From contig NZ_CP011853.1 in assembly GCF_001305675.1 (NCBI RefSeq), forward strand, positions 2,108,001 through 2,172,000: 64,000 nucleotides of DNA. Reading direction: 5' to 3'. Positions 23,468 through 34,768 of this stretch are shown here, one piece after another. The number at the start of each line of letters is the position of its first letter. The stretch's first letter is position 1. The position numbers and the translations under genes are program-made. The notes beneath the pieces are model-generated. The model searched no databases, was not told the origin of the DNA, and worked only from the letters and a program-made list of their open reading frames with translations. This DNA comes from Gordonia phthalatica (GTDB lineage Bacteria > Actinomycetota > Actinomycetes > Mycobacteriales > Mycobacteriaceae).

Positions 23468-25186
23468 GTGACCCTCATTGCCACGTATGTCGCGGTGGTC
23501 TTCGCGTGCGGTCTCGTTGCGAAACTTGTTCGCCTCCCACCGCTCATCGGTTTCCTCGCCGCCGGATTCCTCCTCGAGGCCTCCCATGTCGAGAAGATCG
23601 CGGGGATCGACGAGGTCGCCGAGATCGGCGTCATGCTCCTGCTGTTCGCGATCGGCCTCCAACTCGACGTCACCTCGCTGGTCAAGAAGGAGGTCTGGCT
23701 CAACTCCGGACTCCACATGCTGGTGATGACGTTCGTCGGCACCAGCGTCCTCACCGGCATGATGGCCGTCGGCGTCTTCGCCCCGGAGGAGTTCAAGGTT
23801 CTCTTCGCGATCGCGGTGGCGCTCTCGTTCTCCAGCACCATCGTCGCCGTGAAGGTCCTCCAGGAACGCGGCGACGAACAGGCGCTCTACGGCCGCATCG
23901 TGATCGGCGTGCTCGTCATGCAGGACATCGCCGCGGTCATCCTCATCTCGGTCACCAGCGGCACACCGCCGAGCCCGTGGGCGCTGACCCTCGTCGTCGT
24001 CCTTCCGGTGATCGGGTGGGTGGGCAAGTACTGGTCGCGGATCGGGCACGGCGAGATGGAGATGCTGTTCGGCATCGGCATGGCGTTGATCCCCGGCTAC
24101 CTGCTCTTCACCGAGGTCGGGCTGTCCGGGAGCCTCGGCGCCCTGATGATGGGCGTGCTGCTGGCCCGCCGTCCCGGAGCGGATCAGCTGTCGAACGCGC
24201 TGTTCCGCATCAAGGACCTGCTGCTGGTCGGCTTCTTCGTCTCCATCGGCTTCCACGGCATCCCTACCTGGGCCAATGTCGCGATCGGCTTGAGCCTGCT
24301 GCTCCTGCTGCCGATCCAGGCCTTCTGCTACTGGGGCCTGCTGTGGCTCTTCGGGCTCCGCAACCGCACCGCCGTGCTCGCGACCCTCGCCCTCGCCAAC
24401 TATTCGGAGTTCGCGTTGATCGTCGCCGAGCTGGGGTCGGAAGGAGGCTGGTTGTCGGACAGTTGGCTGTTGACCCTCGTGATCGCCGTCTCGGGCGGCT
24501 TCGTCCTCGCCGGCCTGATGAACCCGACCAGCGTGTCCGCCATCTCGGCGTTCGCACGCCGACTCCCGACGCGGCCGCCCGAACAGATCCATCCCGAGGA
24601 TCGACTCATCGACATCGGCGACGCCGACGCGATCGTCCTCGGCATGGGACGTGTCGGCTCGTCCGCGTACCGGCAGCTGGTGGAGGAGTACGGCTACCGC
24701 GCCCTCGGCATCGAACACGACCCGAACCGGATGCGCGTCCTGGTGGACGAGGGCTACAACGTTCTGGAAGCCGACGCGACCGACTACGACTTCTGGGCCC
24801 GCGTCATCGATACAGGGCACATCAAGGTCATCATGCTCGCGATGCCCGCTCAGTACGCGAACATCGAGGCGCTGCGCGAACTGAGGCGCGTCGGCGACGG
24901 CGGCGCCGTGGTCGCCTCGGTGGCGCTGTACCGGGAAGACGTGCAGGAGCTCGAGGAGATGGGCATCGACGTGGTCACCCAGCTCTACCACGGCGCCGGA
25001 GAGGCACTGGCCGACCGCGCCGTCGCCGCGGTGGCAGACATCGTGCCACCGCATCGCGGGGCGGGGCCATCGCGCGGCAGGCACGAGCGCGATCCGCGGC
25101 AGCACGGGCGCCACGAGCGAGAAGGGCGGTGGCCGGGCGTCCGAGAGACCCGCGTGCGCGACGACATCCGGTCCGGCAACGACTGA
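23468..25186 (+). CDS. Monovalent cation/proton antiporter (CPA2/KefB type) with RCK_N domain
   Basis: A 572-residue membrane protein. About 1-355 is a CPA2 exchanger domain with some ten to thirteen helices and the GFLLEASHVEKIAG and VLVMQDIAAVI motifs. About 378-500 is a TrkA-N/RCK Rossmann domain (VLGMGRVGSSAYRQL) that probably gates transport with a bound nucleotide or NAD(H). It likely exchanges K+ or Na+ for H+. The last 45 residues are an unusual hydrophilic tail dense in Arg, His and Gly, outside the normal domain. GTG at 23468 is the first sensible start. This gene interrupts the gap-pgk-tpiA-ppc linkage known from corynebacteria. Confidence 0.85.
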   Translation: MTLIATYVAVVFACGLVAKLVRLPPLIGFLAAGFLLEASHVEKIAGIDEVAEIGVMLLLFAIGLQLDVTSLVKKEVWLNSGLHMLVMTFVGTSVLTGMMAVGVFAPEEFKVLFAIAVALSFSSTIVAVKVLQERGDEQALYGRIVIGVLVMQDIAAVILISVTSGTPPSPWALTLVVVLPVIGWVGKYWSRIGHGEMEMLFGIGMALIPGYLLFTEVGLSGSLGALMMGVLLARRPGADQLSNALFRIKDLLLVGFFVSIGFHGIPTWANVAIGLSLLLLLPIQAFCYWGLLWLFGLRNRTAVLATLALANYSEFALIVAELGSEGGWLSDSWLLTLVIAVSGGFVLAGLMNPTSVSAISAFARRLPTRPPEQIHPEDRLIDIGDADAIVLGMGRVGSSAYRQLVEEYGYRALGIEHDPNRMRVLVDEGYNVLEADATDYDFWARVIDTGHIKVIMLAMPAQYANIEALRELRRVGDGGAVVASVALYREDVQELEEMGIDVVTQLYHGAGEALADRAVAAVADIVPPHRGAGPSRGRHERDPRQHGRHEREGRWPGVRETRVRDDIRSGND

Positions 25187-25254
25187 GCTGCGATGACTGA
25201 GCTGCGACGACTGATAGGGGCGCGGAGGGGGCGAGATCGTCGTACGTTGGTCAC

Positions 25255-28113
<2,859 letters not shown>

Positions 28114-28133
28114 GTGCCGGGGGCGGCACCGCG

Positions 28134-28925
28134 CTACAGCACCGCCTTCAAGAACTCCCGAGTCCGCTCCTCGCGGGGTGTCTCGAAGATCTGGTCTGGG
28201 GTGCCCTCCTCGGCGATCCGGCCGGCGTCGAACATGAGGACGCGGTCGGAGACCTCGCGGGCGAAACGCATCTCGTGCGTCACGATCAGCATGGTGATGT
28301 CGGTGCTGGTCGCGATGTCGCGGAGGACGCCGAGGACGCCGTCGACCAATTCGGGATCGAGCGCCGAGGTCACCTCGTCGAGCAGCATCACGTCGGGGCT
28401 CATCGCCAGGCAGCGGGCGATCGCGACCCGCTGCTGCTGACCCCCGGAGAGCTGGGTGGGGTGGGCGTCCTCCTTGTCGCTCAACCCGACCATCTCCAGC
28501 AGCTCGCGCGCTCGTTCGACGGCCTGGTCGCGACTGCGCCCGAGGACGTGCACCGGAGCCTCGGTGATGTTCTGCAGAACGTTCATGTTGGGGAACAGGT
28601 TGAACTGTTGGAACACCATGCCGATGTTCTTCCGCGCCTCGCGCAGGCTCTTCTCTTTCGCGGGCACCAGCTTCTCGCCGCGATACTCGTGGCTGAGCGG
28701 CTTCCCATCGACCCAGATGACGCCGTCGGTCACCTTCTCCAGGGTCATCAGGAGGCGGAGGATGGTGGTCTTGCCGGAGCCGCTGGGGCCGATCAAGGTC
28801 ACCTTCTCGCCCCGTTGCACCGAGAAGTCGAGGTGGTCGAGCACGGTGTGGTCGCCGAACCGCTTCACCACGTCGTCGAAGCGGATCATCGCATCGGTGC
28901 CCGATCGGGCGTCGTCAGAGGGCAA
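28134..28925 (-). CDS. ehuA: Ectoine/hydroxyectoine-type ABC importer, ATP-binding protein
   Basis: A 263-residue polar-amino-acid-type ABC ATPase: Walker A GPSGSGKTT, signature LSGGQQQRVAIARCL, Walker B VMLLDEVTSAL, H-loop VTHEM. It energises import by the two adjacent permeases. The TTG start at 28925 is chosen because CTGGAG lies 7 bases upstream and it overlaps the permease stop; the ATG at 28889 has no ribosome binding site. The assignment to ectoine rests on the binding protein EhuB in the same operon; the ATPase alone would be called a generic amino acid transporter subunit. Confidence 0.8.
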   Translation of the reverse strand: MPSDDARSGTDAMIRFDDVVKRFGDHTVLDHLDFSVQRGEKVTLIGPSGSGKTTILRLLMTLEKVTDGVIWVDGKPLSHEYRGEKLVPAKEKSLREARKNIGMVFQQFNLFPNMNVLQNITEAPVHVLGRSRDQAVERARELLEMVGLSDKEDAHPTQLSGGQQQRVAIARCLAMSPDVMLLDEVTSALDPELVDGVLGVLRDIATSTDITMLIVTHEMRFAREVSDRVLMFDAGRIAEEGTPDQIFETPREERTREFLKAVL

Positions 28926-29553
28926 GACGTTTCTCCAGTCGTCGGATCAGAACCGAGGTCGGATAGCTCGCGACCAGGAAGAAGGCGCCCGCGAGAGTGA
29001 ACGCCTCCAGGTAGGCGAAGTGCGCGGCGCCGAAGGTCTGCGCAGACGTCACGAGCTCGACCACGGAGATGGTGAACAGGTAGGGCGTGTCCTTGAACAT
29101 CGACACGGCATTGTTGCCCAGCGCGGGCGTCGAACTGCGAACCACCTGAGGAAGGATCACGGCGCGCCAGGTCCGCAGGGGCGGCAGCGACAGGGCGCGG
29201 GCCGCCTCCCACTGGCCGACCGGAACCTCCTCGATCCCCGCCCGATAGACCTCCGCCATGTAGCTCGAGTAGTGCACGCCCAGCACGGTGACGCCGATGC
29301 TCAGCGGGGTGAAGCTCGGCAGCAGCGCGAACGCGAACAGGAGCTGCATGACGATCGGCGTGAGGCGGATGAACTCTGCTGCGGCGTGCACCGGGACGGC
29401 GAGCCACCGCGGCCCCGATCGCCGGATCACGGCGATCACCAGGCCCAAGACCGCGGCGAGCACGAAGCCGATCAGCGTCGCCAGCAGGGTGATCGTGAAG
29501 CCCTCCCACAGGACGGGCAGAGCGTCGTGCGCTCGTTCCCAACTCCAATCCAT
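28915..29553 (-). CDS. ehuD: Ectoine/hydroxyectoine-type ABC importer, permease
   Basis: A 212-residue HisM-type membrane permease with about five helices and the EAA loop (EAARALSLPPLRTWRAVILPQ) that docks the ATPase. Start ATG at 29553 overlaps the stop of the partner permease (ATGA). A longer open frame upstream is low-complexity shadow of that gene and was rejected. Gene order ehuB-ehuC-ehuD-ehuA matches the Sinorhizobium ehu operon. Confidence 0.8.
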   Translation of the reverse strand: MDWSWERAHDALPVLWEGFTITLLATLIGFVLAAVLGLVIAVIRRSGPRWLAVPVHAAAEFIRLTPIVMQLLFAFALLPSFTPLSIGVTVLGVHYSSYMAEVYRAGIEEVPVGQWEAARALSLPPLRTWRAVILPQVVRSSTPALGNNAVSMFKDTPYLFTISVVELVTSAQTFGAAHFAYLEAFTLAGAFFLVASYPTSVLIRRLEKRLAL

Positions 29554-30284
29554 CAGGCCGAGGCACCTCCTCGAACGGTGTCGGTGGTCGGCCGGAAGCT
29601 GAGCACCTCGCGGAGTGACGGTCCGCGGCCCAGACGGTGCTTGGCTCGGGCTTCGGCGAGGTTGATGAGCAGGGAGACCGCGTACGCGAGGACCAGGTAG
29701 ATGAGCAGGCCGATCCCGAAGGAGAACAGTGTGCTCCCGGTCGTCTTCTGCAGGTCGACGATGCTCGCGGTCAGGTCCTGCATCGTGATGAACATCGCGA
29801 ACGCGGTGCCCTTCAGGAGGTGGATCAGCAAGTTGCCGAGCGACGGGATCATCATCGCCCAAGCCTGCGGGAACACGACCCGCCGTAGTCGCTGCACGGT
29901 ACTGAAGTTGAGGGCGACCGCGGCTTCGATCTGTCCGCGCGGGACCGCGTCGAGTGCGCCGCGCACCACCTCGGCCCCGTACGCGCCGTAGTTGAGGCCG
30001 AGCGCGAGGATGCCGCAGAGCACCGGGTCGAGCTGGTATCCGAGGAGCGGCAACACGTAGAACAGCCAGAACAGCTGGACGACGAGTGATGTGCCGCGGA
30101 AGAACTCGATCAGGACGCGGGCGACGAACCGGACCGGCAAGGACCGCAGGCGGACCACGGTGCCGAGCACCACGGCCAGGACGAAGGCCAGCAGTCCGCC
30201 GCCGACCGTGAGTTCCAGGGTCACGACGATGCCCTGCCAGATGGACGGCAGGGCATCGACGAGAGCGTCGATGTTGTGATTCAC
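29553..30284 (-). CDS. ehuC: Ectoine/hydroxyectoine-type ABC importer, permease
   Basis: A 243-residue permease of the polar amino acid family with about five membrane helices and the EAA loop (IEAAVALNFSTVQRLRRVVFPQ). It pairs with the downstream permease to form the channel. The C-terminal 30 residues are a cytoplasmic basic tail. It starts 16 bases after the binding-protein gene. The ectoine assignment is by operon context and resemblance. Confidence 0.8.
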   Translation of the reverse strand: MNHNIDALVDALPSIWQGIVVTLELTVGGGLLAFVLAVVLGTVVRLRSLPVRFVARVLIEFFRGTSLVVQLFWLFYVLPLLGYQLDPVLCGILALGLNYGAYGAEVVRGALDAVPRGQIEAAVALNFSTVQRLRRVVFPQAWAMMIPSLGNLLIHLLKGTAFAMFITMQDLTASIVDLQKTTGSTLFSFGIGLLIYLVLAYAVSLLINLAEARAKHRLGRGPSLREVLSFRPTTDTVRGGASA

Positions 30285-30300
30285 CGAGTGCGGACCCCGA

Positions 30301-31191
30301 CTACTTTCCGCTGCAGAGTTGTTCGGTGGTCAGCGAGGGATCGGGGATGTTCTCCTTGGTGAACCCGAACGGCCCCAGGATCCGCATGTACTCGGCTGGA
30401 TCGGAGAGGATCTTCTTGACCTCGGCGTTGTAGGCGTCGCGCAGTGAGGTGTCCTGCTTCCGGAAGACCGTCGCACCGGCCGGATTCTGCTCCTTGCCGT
30501 TGATCACGGCGATGAACGGCTTCGTGACCTCGACGTTCAGTCCAGGCGTGTTGTCCTTCGCGTACTTCAGCGACACGGCGGTGAGGGCGAAGACGTCGGC
30601 GCGTCCGGAGTTGACGGCGTCGATGCCGGACTGCTGGTCCTTCACGAGCATCGTGTTCGGGATCGAGAGCTCCTTGGCGTAGTCGGCTTCGATCGCCCCG
30701 GTCATCGCCGCCAGCTTGGCGCCGGACTTCTTCACCGAGTCCATGTTCGACAGGTTCATCGGGTTACCGGGCTTCACCATGAGCGCCGTCGTGTAGTTGA
30801 TCTCGGGCACGCTGAACGCCGCCTGACCGCAGCGCTCGGGGGTGATGGACATGCCGGCGCTGACGAGGTCGTACCGCTTCGCGTTCAGGCCCGGGATCAG
30901 GCCGCCCCAGTCGGTCTTCACGCCCTTCAGGTTCGGGACGCCGAGACGCTTGAAGACTTCACGGTGCAGCGCGATGGTGCCGCCGGTGACGTCGCCGTCC
31001 TTCTCGAAGGAGTAGGGGGCCTCGTTGGCGAAGGCGACGGTGACCGTCCCCTTCTCGCGGAGGGACTCGAGGGTCGTCGCCTCGTCGTCGGTCTTGGTGC
31101 AGGCACTGAGTGTCGTGGCTGCGAGAAGGACGGCGGCGATCAGGGCCGCGCCCTTTCGAATCAGAGTCCGGTTGTCGCGTCGAGATGTCAT
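30301..31191 (-). CDS. ehuB: Ectoine/hydroxyectoine-binding lipoprotein
   Basis: A 296-residue extracellular solute-binding protein of family 3, lipid-anchored at Cys31 (lipobox LSAC). Strong resemblance to EhuB: LREKGTVTVAFANEAPY, FKRLGVPNL, WGGLIPGLNAKRYDLVSAGM, ITPERCGQAAFS and VKPGNPMNL. It delivers ectoine or hydroxyectoine, compatible solutes also usable as carbon and nitrogen. ATG at 31191 has GAAGG upstream. First gene of ehuBCDA. No ectoine synthesis or breakdown genes are in the window, so uptake for osmoprotection is the simplest reading; substrate remains an inference. Confidence 0.78.
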   Translation of the reverse strand: MTSRRDNRTLIRKGAALIAAVLLAATTLSACTKTDDEATTLESLREKGTVTVAFANEAPYSFEKDGDVTGGTIALHREVFKRLGVPNLKGVKTDWGGLIPGLNAKRYDLVSAGMSITPERCGQAAFSVPEINYTTALMVKPGNPMNLSNMDSVKKSGAKLAAMTGAIEADYAKELSIPNTMLVKDQQSGIDAVNSGRADVFALTAVSLKYAKDNTPGLNVEVTKPFIAVINGKEQNPAGATVFRKQDTSLRDAYNAEVKKILSDPAEYMRILGPFGFTKENIPDPSLTTEQLCSGK

Positions 31192-31401
31192 GTCTGCCTT
31201 CTCCCCGCTGGGCGTCGACCGGATGCGGCGAACGTCGGGTTCGCTGCGGTGTCACGCGTTTTCGGGCGCCCAAGGTTTCGTATGTTCGAGGTCTTGACTA
31301 TCGGGTGAACCGACCGTAACAACCTATTCGACGATTAGTGGCGGTTCGGGGAGATCGGTGCGGAGACGGCACGGCTTTCGCCGAGTCGCCCACTGTCCCT
31401 T

Positions 31402-31449
31402 CGACGGTTGAGCCGGACCGGAGCGGAAGCCCGTGGCGAAACCGCGGGG
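31402..31449. repeat. Dispersed repeat, copy 1 (GGTTGAG...CGAAACC type)
   Basis: Begins CGACGGTTGAGCCGG and ends GCGAAACCGCGGGG. Its ends GGTT/AACC are complementary, as in REP-like elements. A second copy follows at 31489-31533 in the same orientation. The 370-base gap 31192-31561 between pgl and ehuB otherwise holds only the ehuB upstream region (AT-richer, 31280-31345) and no gene. Confidence 0.65.
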
Positions 31450-31488
31450 GAGAGAGACGTGCGTGCTAGGCCTGCCCCCGATGGTTGA

Positions 31489-31533
31489 GCCGGGCCGGAG
31501 CGCAGCGGAGGTCCGTGTCGAAACCGCCGCGGG
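31489..31533. repeat. Dispersed repeat, copy 2 (GGTTGAG...CGAAACC type)
   Basis: Begins CGATGGTTGAGCCGG and ends GTCGAAACCGCCGCGGG, a direct near-copy of 31402-31449 with small differences in the middle (GAGCGCAGCGGAGGTCC against GAGCGGAAGCCC). It lies just past the stop of pgl. Confidence 0.65.
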
Positions 31534-31561
31534 CTGGGTCGACTGTCGGGGGCGGTGCCCG

Positions 31562-32308
31562 TCAGGAAGTCGGCAGGTCTGCGGCGGCGGCGCGGTCGAG
31601 GAACCAGACGGTGCGCTCGGTGCCGGAGGCACCGGCGCAGGGCCAGTCGTGGCGCGACGCGCCGGCGGCGGCAGCCGCGACGGCCTCAGCCTTCTCGGCG
31701 CCCGAGACCAGGAACCAGACCTCGCGAGATGCGTTGATCACCGGGAACGTCAGGGTGATGCGACGCGGCGGCGGCTTGGGGGAGTCGGTGACCGCGACGA
31801 CCGACTCGTAGTCCTCGGCGGTCGCAGCGGTGTGCGGGAACAGGGAGTTGATGTGGCCCTCGCCGCCCATGCCGAGCAGATGGACGTCGAAGACCGTGTT
31901 GTGGCATACCAGTCGGCGGTACTCGCGCATCGCGGCATCGATGTCGTCGCCCCAGGCGCCGTCGGACGCCGGAATGACGTGCACGCGCGCAGGGTCCACC
32001 GCGACGTGGTCGAGGAGTGCCTCGCGGGCCTGCAGCTCGTTGCGTTCGGGATCGTTCGCCGGCACGAAACGCTCGTCACCCCAATAGATCTCGACTCGGG
32101 ACCAGTCGATGTCGCCGCTGTCGGCGGCGAGCGCGCGCAGCAGGGCGATGCCGTTGGAACCGCCGGTCAGCGCCACGGTCGCCAGACCGCGCGTCTCCTG
32201 GGCGGCGGCCACCGTCGCCGCGAAGCGCTTCGCCGCGGTCGACACCAGTTCGGCGGCGGTGGGGAAGATCAGGCGTTCCGACCGGTCGGTCGTCTCTCCT
32301 CGGGTCAT
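31562..32308 (-). CDS. pgl: 6-phosphogluconolactonase
   Basis: Hydrolyses 6-phosphogluconolactone to 6-phosphogluconate, the second step of the oxidative pentose phosphate pathway. The 248-residue DevB/SOL-type protein has ALTGGSNG, the YWGDERFV motif and LGMGGEGHINSLFP. Its ATG overlaps the opcA stop by 4 bases. Last gene of the tkt-tal-zwf-opcA-pgl operon, an order conserved in mycobacteria and corynebacteria. Confidence 0.95.
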   Translation of the reverse strand: MTRGETTDRSERLIFPTAAELVSTAAKRFAATVAAAQETRGLATVALTGGSNGIALLRALAADSGDIDWSRVEIYWGDERFVPANDPERNELQAREALLDHVAVDPARVHVIPASDGAWGDDIDAAMREYRRLVCHNTVFDVHLLGMGGEGHINSLFPHTAATAEDYESVVAVTDSPKPPPRRITLTFPVINASREVWFLVSGAEKAEAVAAAAAGASRHDWPCAGASGTERTVWFLDRAAAADLPTS

Positions 32309-33216
32309 GGTCTCTCCTCATGCGTGACACCGGACAGCCCGTGCAGGGCACTTTCGTACACCTCGTCGGCGTCGAGGCTGCGCAGCTCCTCGGCGAGGCA
32401 CTCGGCGGTGGTCCGACGCGCCCAGTGGGACCGGCCGTCCGGGTGTCCGGTGCTGCGGAGCACGCCGCCCTCGTCTCCGACGCTCATGGACAGCTCGCCG
32501 TCGGTGCGGATCAACGTCACCGACATGTCGCCGTCGGAGCGGGTCACGGGGACGCCGAGGGCGTTCGCGAGCCAGCCGGCGAACAGGTCCAGTCCGGCGA
32601 GGTCGTGGGGGCCGGTGACGCGCGCAGCGGTGATCTCCGTATGCGGGGGTCGGTCGAGCGCCGACACGAGCATGGCGCGCCACTGGGTGATGGCCGCCCA
32701 CGCGAGGTCGGTGTCACCGGGCGTGTAGCCGACCCGACGTGCGCCGAGCAGGGCACCGGGATCGTCGCTCCGCCTGCTGTCGGTGATGCGGCGCGACGCC
32801 AACCGACCGAGCCGGGAGTCGGCCGGTCGGGCGGGCGCACGGCCCGGCCACCAGGTGACGACCGGGGTGTCCGGCAGCAGGAACGGGGTCACCACCGCGT
32901 GCGGATGGTCGGCCAGGGGACCGGTCAGGTGCAGCACGACCACCTCGGACGCGCCGGCGTCGCCGCCGACCCGCAACTGGGCGTCGAGCTTCGGCGCCGC
33001 GGAGCGGTCGTGGCGCACCACCATGATCACGCGGCACGGGTGCTCGCGACTGGCCCTGTTGGAGGCCTCCACGGCGTCCTCGGCGTCGTCGCCGTCGTCC
33101 AGGTCGATGATCAGCGTCAGCACGCGACCGAGCGTCACCGCGCCGCCGGTGCGGCGCAGGTGGACGATCTTCTTGCTGATCTCCTCGGTGGTGGTGTCGG
33201 GCAGGTCGACGATCAC
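32305..33216 (-). CDS. opcA: Glucose-6-phosphate dehydrogenase assembly protein OpcA
   Basis: A 303-residue actinobacterial/cyanobacterial protein needed for assembly and redox control of the Zwf holoenzyme. GTG at 33216 gives the typical N-terminus MIVDLPDTTTEEISKK and overlaps the zwf stop (GTGA); an open frame reaching further upstream enters zwf and was rejected. The domain with TPVVTWWPGRAP is characteristic. Located between zwf and pgl as expected. Confidence 0.94.
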   Translation of the reverse strand: MIVDLPDTTTEEISKKIVHLRRTGGAVTLGRVLTLIIDLDDGDDAEDAVEASNRASREHPCRVIMVVRHDRSAAPKLDAQLRVGGDAGASEVVVLHLTGPLADHPHAVVTPFLLPDTPVVTWWPGRAPARPADSRLGRLASRRITDSRRSDDPGALLGARRVGYTPGDTDLAWAAITQWRAMLVSALDRPPHTEITAARVTGPHDLAGLDLFAGWLANALGVPVTRSDGDMSVTLIRTDGELSMSVGDEGGVLRSTGHPDGRSHWARRTTAECLAEELRSLDADEVYESALHGLSGVTHEERP

Positions 33217-34754
33217 GGGCGCCTCCACACTCGTCCGGTGCGTGCCATCATCTCGTCCGCGGAGGTCGGACCCCATGTGCCGGACTCGTATTCGTCCGGG
33301 GCGCCGGACGCGGCCCAGTCCTCCAGGACCGGGTCCAGGATCTGCCAGCTCAGTTCCACTTCCTCGTCGACCGGGAACAACGAGGGCTCACCGAGCATGA
33401 CGTCGAGCAGCAGGCGCTCGTAGGCCTCCGGTGACGACACGGTGAACGCGCCGCCGTACGAGAAGTCCATGTTGACGTCGCGCACCTCCATGCCGCTGCC
33501 CGGCACCTTGGAGCCGAACCGGAGGGTGACGCCCTCGTCGGGCTGCACCCGGATCACCAGTGCGTTCTGACCGAGCTCCTCGGTCATGGTGTCGTCGAAG
33601 GGTAGGTGCGGCGCCCGTTTGAAGACGATGGCGATCTCGGTGACGCGACGGCCCAGGCGTTTGCCGGTGCGGAGGTAGAAGGGGACGCCGGCCCAGCGGC
33701 GCGTATCGACCTCCAGGGCGATGGCCGCGAAGGTCTCGGTCGTGGAGTCCGGGGAGAAGCCCTCCTCGTCCTTCAGTCCGACGACCGGCTCGGAGCCCTG
33801 CCAGCCCGGACCGTACTGCCCGCGGGCGGAGTTCTCGGCGATCGGCATGATGTTGCGGGTCGACGAGAGGACCTTGATCTTCTCGGTCTGCAGGTGCCGG
33901 GGCGAGAACGACACCGGCTCCTCCATGGCGACCAGAGCCAGGAGCTGCAAGAGGTGGTTCTGGATGACGTCGCGAGCGGCGCCGATGCCGTCGTAGTAGC
34001 CTGCGCGACCGCCGAGCCCGATGTCCTCGGCCATCGTGATCTGCACGTGGTCCACGTAGTGGGAGCTCCACAGCGGATCGAAGAGCTGGTTCGCGAACCG
34101 CAGCGCCAGGATGTTCTGGACGGTCTCCTTGCCGAGGTAGTGGTCGATGCGGAAGACCGACTCCTCGGGGAACACGCTGCCGACCAGGGCATTGAGCTCG
34201 CGGGCGCTCTCCAGGTCGTGTCCGAAGGGCTTCTCGATGACCACGCGCCGCCAACTGGAGCCGGTCGGATCCGCCATGCCGGTCCGGCGCAGCTGGGACA
34301 GGACGGTCGGGAACGCCTTCGGCGGGATCGACAGGTAGTAGGCGTGGTTGCCGTCGGTGCCGCGTTCGGCGTCCAGATCGGTGAGGGTCTGCTGGAGCCG
34401 CGCGAACGCATCGTCGTCCTCGAAGGTGCCTGCGACGAACCGGATGCCCTCACTGAGCCGATCCCAGACCTCCTGACGGAAGCCGGTGCGACAGCCCGCC
34501 TCGACGGCCTCCCGCACCACCTGGGCGAAGTCCTCGTGCTCCCAGTCGCGGCGGGCGAACCCGATCAGCGCGAAACTCGGCGGCAGGAGGCCTCGGTTCG
34601 CGAGGTCGTAGATCGCCGGCATCAGCTTGCGCCGCGCGAGGTCACCGGTGACGCCGAAGATCACCAGGGCTGACGGCCCGGCGATCCTCGGCAGCCGCGT
34701 GTCGTGCGGATCGCGAAGCGGATTGGACCACGTCGGCTTCTCCGCGCGTGCCAT
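33213..34754 (-). CDS. zwf: Glucose-6-phosphate dehydrogenase
   Basis: Oxidises glucose 6-phosphate with NADP+ (or NAD+), the entry to the pentose phosphate pathway. The 513-residue protein has the cofactor motif FGVTGDLARRKLMPA and the active-site RIDHYLGKE. ATG at 34754 is chosen over a much longer open frame that overlaps tal. It is 14 bases after tal and overlaps opcA. It corresponds to zwf2 of mycobacteria by context. Confidence 0.96.
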   Translation of the reverse strand: MARAEKPTWSNPLRDPHDTRLPRIAGPSALVIFGVTGDLARRKLMPAIYDLANRGLLPPSFALIGFARRDWEHEDFAQVVREAVEAGCRTGFRQEVWDRLSEGIRFVAGTFEDDDAFARLQQTLTDLDAERGTDGNHAYYLSIPPKAFPTVLSQLRRTGMADPTGSSWRRVVIEKPFGHDLESARELNALVGSVFPEESVFRIDHYLGKETVQNILALRFANQLFDPLWSSHYVDHVQITMAEDIGLGGRAGYYDGIGAARDVIQNHLLQLLALVAMEEPVSFSPRHLQTEKIKVLSSTRNIMPIAENSARGQYGPGWQGSEPVVGLKDEEGFSPDSTTETFAAIALEVDTRRWAGVPFYLRTGKRLGRRVTEIAIVFKRAPHLPFDDTMTEELGQNALVIRVQPDEGVTLRFGSKVPGSGMEVRDVNMDFSYGGAFTVSSPEAYERLLLDVMLGEPSLFPVDEEVELSWQILDPVLEDWAASGAPDEYESGTWGPTSADEMMARTGRVWRRP

Positions 34755-34768
34755 CGACGTCAGCCCGT

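Noticed and set aside
22043..25114. Long open frame of about 1000 codons on the minus strand
   Set aside because: It runs antisense to tpiA, secG and the antiporter gene, is low-complexity and mirrors codon-position GC bias; no domain is recognisable.
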